NCBI GenBank assembly: GCA_032622095.1
Contig: CP136066.1
Span: forward strand, 110,569,319 to 110,633,318
Length of the DNA stretch: 64,000 nt
Source of the DNA: Siphonodentalium dalli
Lineage: Eukaryota; Mollusca; Scaphopoda; Gadilida; Siphonodentaliidae
Reading direction: 5' to 3'
This document shows positions 35,250-64,000 of the stretch, in pieces (the first letter of the stretch is position 1; each line of letters starts with the position of its first letter). Under the pieces are notes generated by a model. That model was not told the origin of the DNA and ran no database searches. It was given only the letters and a program-made list of their open reading frames with translations. The position numbers were made by a program, and so were the translations under genes.

Positions 35250-35620
35250 CGCTGCAAATTTATTATCGAAAACAAATTTCTTCCATCTAAAACATAATTA
35301 CGCGCTGAACTCTGTCATTTTAAGAATATAGTAGTATTACACACATATACACCACGTTTCAGCTCAAAATTTTGAAAAATGACAGTTTTATAGACATAAA
35401 TCGATTTTAATGGCAAATCCTGTGTTATATTTTATCATCGAAAAAAAAATCATTTGTTCGATCTAAAAAATAATTACGTGCTGTACCCTGTCATTTTAGG
35501 AATATATAAGTATCCCAAACACAGACACCAAGTCTGAGCTTAAATTTTTGAAAAATAAGAGATTTATCAACATAAATGGATTTGTATATGGCAGATGTCA
35601 TGTTAAATAAATTTTATGGC
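35250..35620. repeat. tandem duplication of about 180 bases
   Basis: ATCGAAAA..AAAT..TT..TC, ATCTAAAA.ATAATTACG.G, CTG.A..CTGTCATTTTA.G, AATATA, then TTTTTGAAAAAT and GACATAAAT appear twice (about 35262-35410 and 35440-35580) with moderate divergence. From 35700 to 36400, three diverged copies of a TCAACATTGGTC.TTATCGCT, ATTTAT, GGTTCA.C unit follow. Confidence 0.55.
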
Positions 35621-36639
35621 CCTGCAAATGTTTTCTGAGCTGTTCGATATTGGGCACTAGAGTCCATATTTGACCGGTTCACCCTGATAATTGTGTGACA
35701 GTACAGTCGCGTTACTTTATACGTCAACATTGGTCATTATCACTCGACAAATTTATTTCGGTCTATCGTATCAACCCCTATTTCCCCCGCGTAGCCTGAC
35801 TAAGTGTCAACATTGGTCTTTATCGCTCCACTAGTTTGTATCGTTTCATCGGTATGAATTCCATATCCAATTATCCACATATAACCAAACCAACCTCTAA
35901 TCCCGGTCCAATTTATTTATTTCTTTCATCGGTATATAGTCATGTTACGTAATATTTTATTTCGTGATACTTGTACTTATATGTCTATGGTATTACTATA
36001 GTATACTGTATACGTATATCAATTGCTTTTCCTTTCTATATAATCCTGGTGCCATCTATAGAGATAATTTCAGACCCCCACCCCCTCAATTTTATATCAT
36101 TGCTGCTTTAATTCAGTCGCGATGCATTATATGGCAACATTGATGCACTAATTTATGTCAGTTCATCGGTACAAACCCCTTTTCTCCGAGTCCATATAAT
36201 CAACCCAACATCTTATAGAACTCCATAAATGACTATTCTGGCACTATATAGAGATGACTAATATTCTGACACCCCCTATTTTATAGCCTTGTTGCAACAG
36301 TAGAGTTGATATGCATAATATGTCAACATTGGTCGTTATCGCTCTACAAATTTATATTGGTTCAACCCTTAGTTCCCTGTATCGCCCACCCCTCCCTCAA
36401 TTTATTTTTTCATTTGTATTATAGTCTAGTCACATACACATTTTATCTTTTGTAACTTTTGCTTCAACGCGTCGAGTTCGCTGCAGACAATACAAAACTG
36501 ACAACAATTTGAAATGTAAGCAGGCTTCAAACTCATCTTATCCAAGAAAAACTCTGGTTACATAAGATATTTGTGTATAAGGTGTAAGCGCATTTGTTGC
36601 GTTAAAAACCAAAGGTCCCAAGTCAAGGTCCAAATCCCC

Positions 36640-37200
36640 AACACACTGATGTGAGGTTTAACTCCATCTACATACAGTAATGTCCAAAGTAATTGATCAC
36701 TTAATCACAGCAAATTTGTGTGTATTTTTTCATGATTCTAAATCCTGAAAAATTACCCATAATTATGCTGTGGTTAAAGGGTCAATTACTTTGGGCATTA
36801 CTGTAACCATATAAGGATTTGAGGTTTAATGATAACTCAATCATCATACAGTAATGTTCAAAACAATTGACCACTTGACCACAGCAGAATAATGGGTAAT
36901 TTGTCAGGATTGTAAATGCTGAAAAAATACCCATAATTCTGCTGTGGTTAAGTGGTCAATTACTTTGGGCATTACTGTAACCAATATAAGGATTTGAGGT
37001 TCAATGATAACTCTATCCTCATACAGTAATGTTCAAAGTAATTGACCACTTGACCACAGCAAAATTATTGGTAAATTTTCCGGATTTCACATCCTGAAAA
37101 ATTACCAATAATTCTGATGTGGTTAAGTGGTCAATTACTTTGGGCATTACTGTAACCAATACAAGGATGTGAGGTTTAATGAGAACTCCATCCACATAAC
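36640..37200. mobile_element. mariner-like hairpin MITE, tandem triplication
   Basis: Three 133-base hairpins (36673-36805, 36847-36979, 37022-37154) start TACAGTAATGT(C/T)CAAA and end TTTGGGCATTACTGTA. They contain CACAGCAGAATTATGGGTAA and its complement, with a short central loop from AATCCTGA. Each is followed by CCA(A)TATAAGGATTTGAGGTT. The period is about 174. TA at both ends and the CAGTA start fit a Tc1/mariner-type MITE. Related copies: 13832-14002, half copies at 3.9 and 12.45 kb. Confidence 0.8.
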
Positions 37201-39673
37201 TAATAATTATGTGTGAAAATAAAAACAAAACAAAATAAATTCCATGATGGCGTCCAATATGGACTGCCTAATTCTGCTCCAAAACATGTATATTGAATAT
37301 ATGGATGTTTATTGGGGGAAACCGATTATTTCAATGATATTTTCATTAAGTTGGATCCAAAACCCGACTTACGGGATCGTGCGACTGTATCTTAAGCATA
37401 TGTGCATATTTAATGAGCCAACAATTGGAATCCCAAAAGATAAGATTGGCGTGGTCCCTTGCGTGATCTGTCCATCGAAAACTATTTAGACATCTCAAGA
37501 CACGTAAGACCCAATAACTTAATATACAGAATAGATACATCTATTGCCTGAGTGACTAATATTTATATTTGTTACAATGAGGTCAAATAGTTGCGAAGCC
37601 AGCACCACCATTCTTTCCCTCCATAGTAAATCTTAAAACAACTTCTAAAGAATTATTAATTCTTCTTATATTTGGTATGAAGCGTCCTTGGTTAACTGGA
37701 GTTCAGATTTGGTAACATCACGTCACCAAGTCAATTACTTGCGAAGCCACAGCCATAACTATTTCCCTCCATAGTAATTCTCAAAACAACTTCTTAAGAA
37801 CAATTGACCAGGTCAGTCGCGCAATTATTGGAAGAGCCACGGTCAATCATTTAAAAAAAAACAAATGTTACATTTAAATTATTGCTTTATTTAAACAAAA
37901 ACAAAAAATTAAATGAGAAAATTAACTTTTACTACTTGCTAAATTTTATCTTTTAATTATTTCATTTAAATTTTAGTATTTACAGTATACTATGCCCAAA
38001 TCTTTATAATCTGTTGAGTGACCCCACAGTCGTTTACTTTGTTAGTAATAATTTGAAGGATTACTTGTTTAAACGCAATTGTTATCAAAATATTTAATGT
38101 ATTTTTTATAATTTCTATTTATATGTAATACTATAATCTTGGTGGCGTTACCATTTTTGACTATGGTTTTCTTGTAATTAACTGGTCTGTGGTTATATTT
38201 ACTAACTAGACTCCAATATTGTGGACTACACATGTGTCTTTTATCAGATATCGGAGGAATTCTGTTATTTAACTGCTACTTGACATTAATGGGCCATTCG
38301 TGCCGTATGGAAAACAGCCGAGTTCCTTTCGATTCAACTTGCTCAATTTGTAATAAAAAGTGCAGCTCGCCTCTTGAGCTTGCTGAATTAAGCAAGCTTA
38401 ATCGTGTAAAGGCTAAGGGAATTACGGACAGCCTGTCGTGATTATTTTGTACTTAATTATGATGTTATCAGGTCATAGCTTAGCGCTTTGTGTTTCGCAA
38501 GCGTCTCGTGTTTCACGACGACGAATGGTTTGGTTGCCGCTAATAGACAAAAAATAAGGCTGAAGGGGTCACTCTCACCAAAAAAGTGCTGAAGGGTACA
38601 CAGATTTTGAAAATGTGCTGAAGGGTACACAAGTTTTGAAATCTCATTCTAAATGACGTTTAGTTTTCGTGTCTGCCATGATTTATGATAGAGAATAAGT
38701 GTTTACGTTCAAATGAACATTAAATCCACGACTCAATTTCATTCATTTGTTACATATATTCTGTTGAGTACATGAGACGTGTCACTGTTGTACTTCTATA
38801 GAGTGCAAAGCACAAACGGTGTGCACATTCGTCTATTGGTTACACTGGTGTAAATGTTTTACACAGGCCTCAGTGCTAACGTTTTAGCGTAAACTGTTGG
38901 CAATATAAATGTTGGGTCCAAAATTTTCTTTAAATCTGAAAAATTTATATTTGGGGAAACTTTTTACACACAAAAATCATGTCTGTCTAGCAGGGAATTC
39001 GCCTTTAAATCTTGTGTTTTCGTAATTATTGTCAGAACCGCATAAAAAAATACTATCATATTTTAGACCACACCAAAAAATTCAAACTTCACTACAAAGG
39101 TTTAATTTGCGTGCCAATGGCTATTTTACCTATGTGAAATCATAGGGAAGAGGTGTAATGATTTTTTTATGCAAAAAGCCCACAAACGTGACACAAGGCT
39201 ATTGACCAATCATGGCCCAGTGTCTATTTTATTCTCTATCTACATAAATCCATAACAAGAGGCGACAGAACCTGTCAGTCGATTCATATGGGTGACCATT
39301 CGGTAAAACAACCATATGGGTGACCATTTAGTAAAAAAAATACTCCAAATATGTCAAATAGCAACACATAATTCAATTCTAAATATCGTGTCAATATCAA
39401 TGCATGTGTTTTTCGATCTTATAACGATTATTTATACCCCAAAAATTTACCAACGCAAAACGAAATTTCATGTTTATTTTGAATAGCCATCCATCCAAAT
39501 TTATTCAAGCTGTATATATAGTTTCGAAATAAATAGTTAATGAAAGCCAATTCAGATGCAATATACATCATTGTGTTCTGATGTAGCGGTCTATTCAAAA
39601 CTAATACACGTTGTTCATAGATAATATTATATACCTGCAATTGTCCTCTATATTCTTCTTTTCTATCTTAAAG
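37155..39673. other. upstream region of the receptor gene, no gene recognised
   Basis: AT-rich. A diverged direct repeat (ATTACTTGCGAAGCCA, TTTCCCTCCATAGTAA, AACAACTTCT.AAGAA) occurs at about 37580-37655 and 37733-37803. GGGTGACCATTCGGTAAAAC and its copy (39288, 39313) form a short tandem. A promoter cannot be placed reliably. Confidence 0.4.
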
Positions 39674-63001
<23,328 letters not shown>

Positions 63002-64000
63002 GTGAGTATATCAGTTTTAAGGCATACAAATGATATGCCTACACATGTGTGTGTATATTATGATACATACCAGACATTTATTTGGCTGCCACTATCTACA
63101 AAACAGTTACATGCGTTCATATACCTTCCAATTCTGCAAACATAGAAGTTTCTCTGCATGCTTCAAGTGAATTCAAAGTAGTTCTTTGGCCAGGTGCTAC
63201 TGTTATAAATTGTTTGATAATTTAATTTTATGTAGCATGTTGTGAGATATATTTCTGTATGTTTTCACTTGTAAGCTATGGCCATTTTTCTGGTTCTGTC
63301 AGAAAAAAAATGGAATGCAATTTCACATTGTTGTTTCCGCCAACTAATTAGTTGGAACGCTTCTAATACAAAATTGAAGCATGTCAAATTTTTTTACCGC
63401 GAGAAAATTTCAGTAAAATGCATGAACCCCGAAGGGTTTGCTGAAATTTTCTTCTCGCTGTCAAAATCGTGACCATGTAGGTTGAAACTGCCGTTCGCGT
63501 GTTATATAATAATTAATTGTAAGATTTGTTATCATTTACTAGTAGATTGCTTTAAATAGGCCGGATAAGGTACGATCGTGTTTAGCTTTGGGGAAATGCG
63601 AAATTAGCCCAAACGGTGGATTCTCTCAGTTCATCTGTAATCTAATTTTAAATAATGAAAGTGGTTCAAGCGTACAAGGTCAAACCATTCTGCTTTGCAC
63701 AATGCCATGGCGAGATGAACATATTGACAAATTTGATTTCCTTTTATGTGTAACGACATTATTCAATTAACAAGTTGAACACGTGGTAAGAATAAACATT
63801 AGTTACATTTGGTGACAATAATACTGAACTTCGTGAATTTGTCTTTGGAAAAAGAATTAAAATAACATGATTGCAATCATTCTTGTGGTCAGCTGGTTGG
63901 TGAACAACTCACATAGCTGATTGGTGCAATCGTCATTCTCGTCGAATCGAAAGTAGCGATAATCTTTACAACGAAACTGAGAAACGATATGACCCTTATA
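63002..64000. other. start of receptor intron 5, no exon seen
   Basis: I see no sequence like a third flytrap domain, a Cys-rich domain or a 7TM domain. A 30-base inverted repeat pair (ACCGCGAGAAAATTTCAG at 63398 and CTGAAATTTTCTTCTCGCTG at 63441) forms a hairpin. Confidence 0.5.

Larger units (their letters stand above)
34314..38409. repeat. 28-bp perfect inverted repeats 4.1 kb apart
   Basis: TTACACGATTAAGCTTGCTT, AATTCAGC at 34314-34341 and its exact complement at 38382-38409. This could mark the ends of an old 4.1-kb element. No coding region is recognised between them. Confidence 0.4.

Overview
The window is animal nuclear DNA: AT-rich, intron-rich and crowded with transposable elements, with no operons or bacterial signals. 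Short phrases in several repeats (for example the GGCCATAACTCTGG type near 6.5 kb and the degraded ATGCAAAATGTGTGTACGGACGG type near 50.2 kb) remind me of mollusc, especially bivalve, repeats. A lophotrochozoan is my best guess, but species cannot be fixed from this sequence. 

Only two host genes are well supported, and they are transcribed away from each other. On the left, minus strand, are the first five coding exons (12.0 to 0.75 kb) of an ABHD2-type alpha/beta-hydrolase. All splice sites and phases join cleanly, giving about 299 residues with an N-terminal membrane anchor and the nucleophile Ser; the exons with the catalytic Asp and His lie beyond base 1. On the right, plus strand, are five exons (39.67 to 63.0 kb) of a family C receptor-like protein. 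They join in frame to at least 979 residues: a signal peptide, one complete glutamate-receptor-like Venus flytrap domain, a short Cys-rich linker, and then a second complete Venus flytrap domain. The rest of that gene (any Cys-rich domain, 7TM or other effector) is beyond base 64000. 

Region by region: 0-12 kb is ABHD2 with introns full of TTAA-flanked elements and a hAT element with an 8-bp target duplication. 12-39.6 kb has no intact host gene. It holds CRE-bearing repeats, hairpin MITEs, LINE remnants (17.1, 20.4-22.4 and 24.0-24.8 kb), a 34-bp minisatellite, and a 184-bp satellite split by a 7.2-kb TA-flanked insertion. That insertion carries GGTTCTT arrays, a foldback element, a degenerate zinc-finger stretch and a SAM-like start. 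39.6-47.2 kb is the first flytrap domain, with LINE ORF1 and endonuclease remnants in its introns. 47.2-61.5 kb is one large intron with CA/CT arrays, two head-to-head Harbinger-like elements, a 6.2-kb compound terminal-inverted-repeat structure with a 409-bp palindrome, and two mirror-image TTAA elements. 61.5-63.0 kb is one long exon with the second flytrap domain. 

Most remarkable are the tandem-flytrap receptor, whose two domains end at the same intron position and both appear to lack the usual glutamate side-chain contacts, and the unusual number of unrelated TTAA-target elements in one locus.
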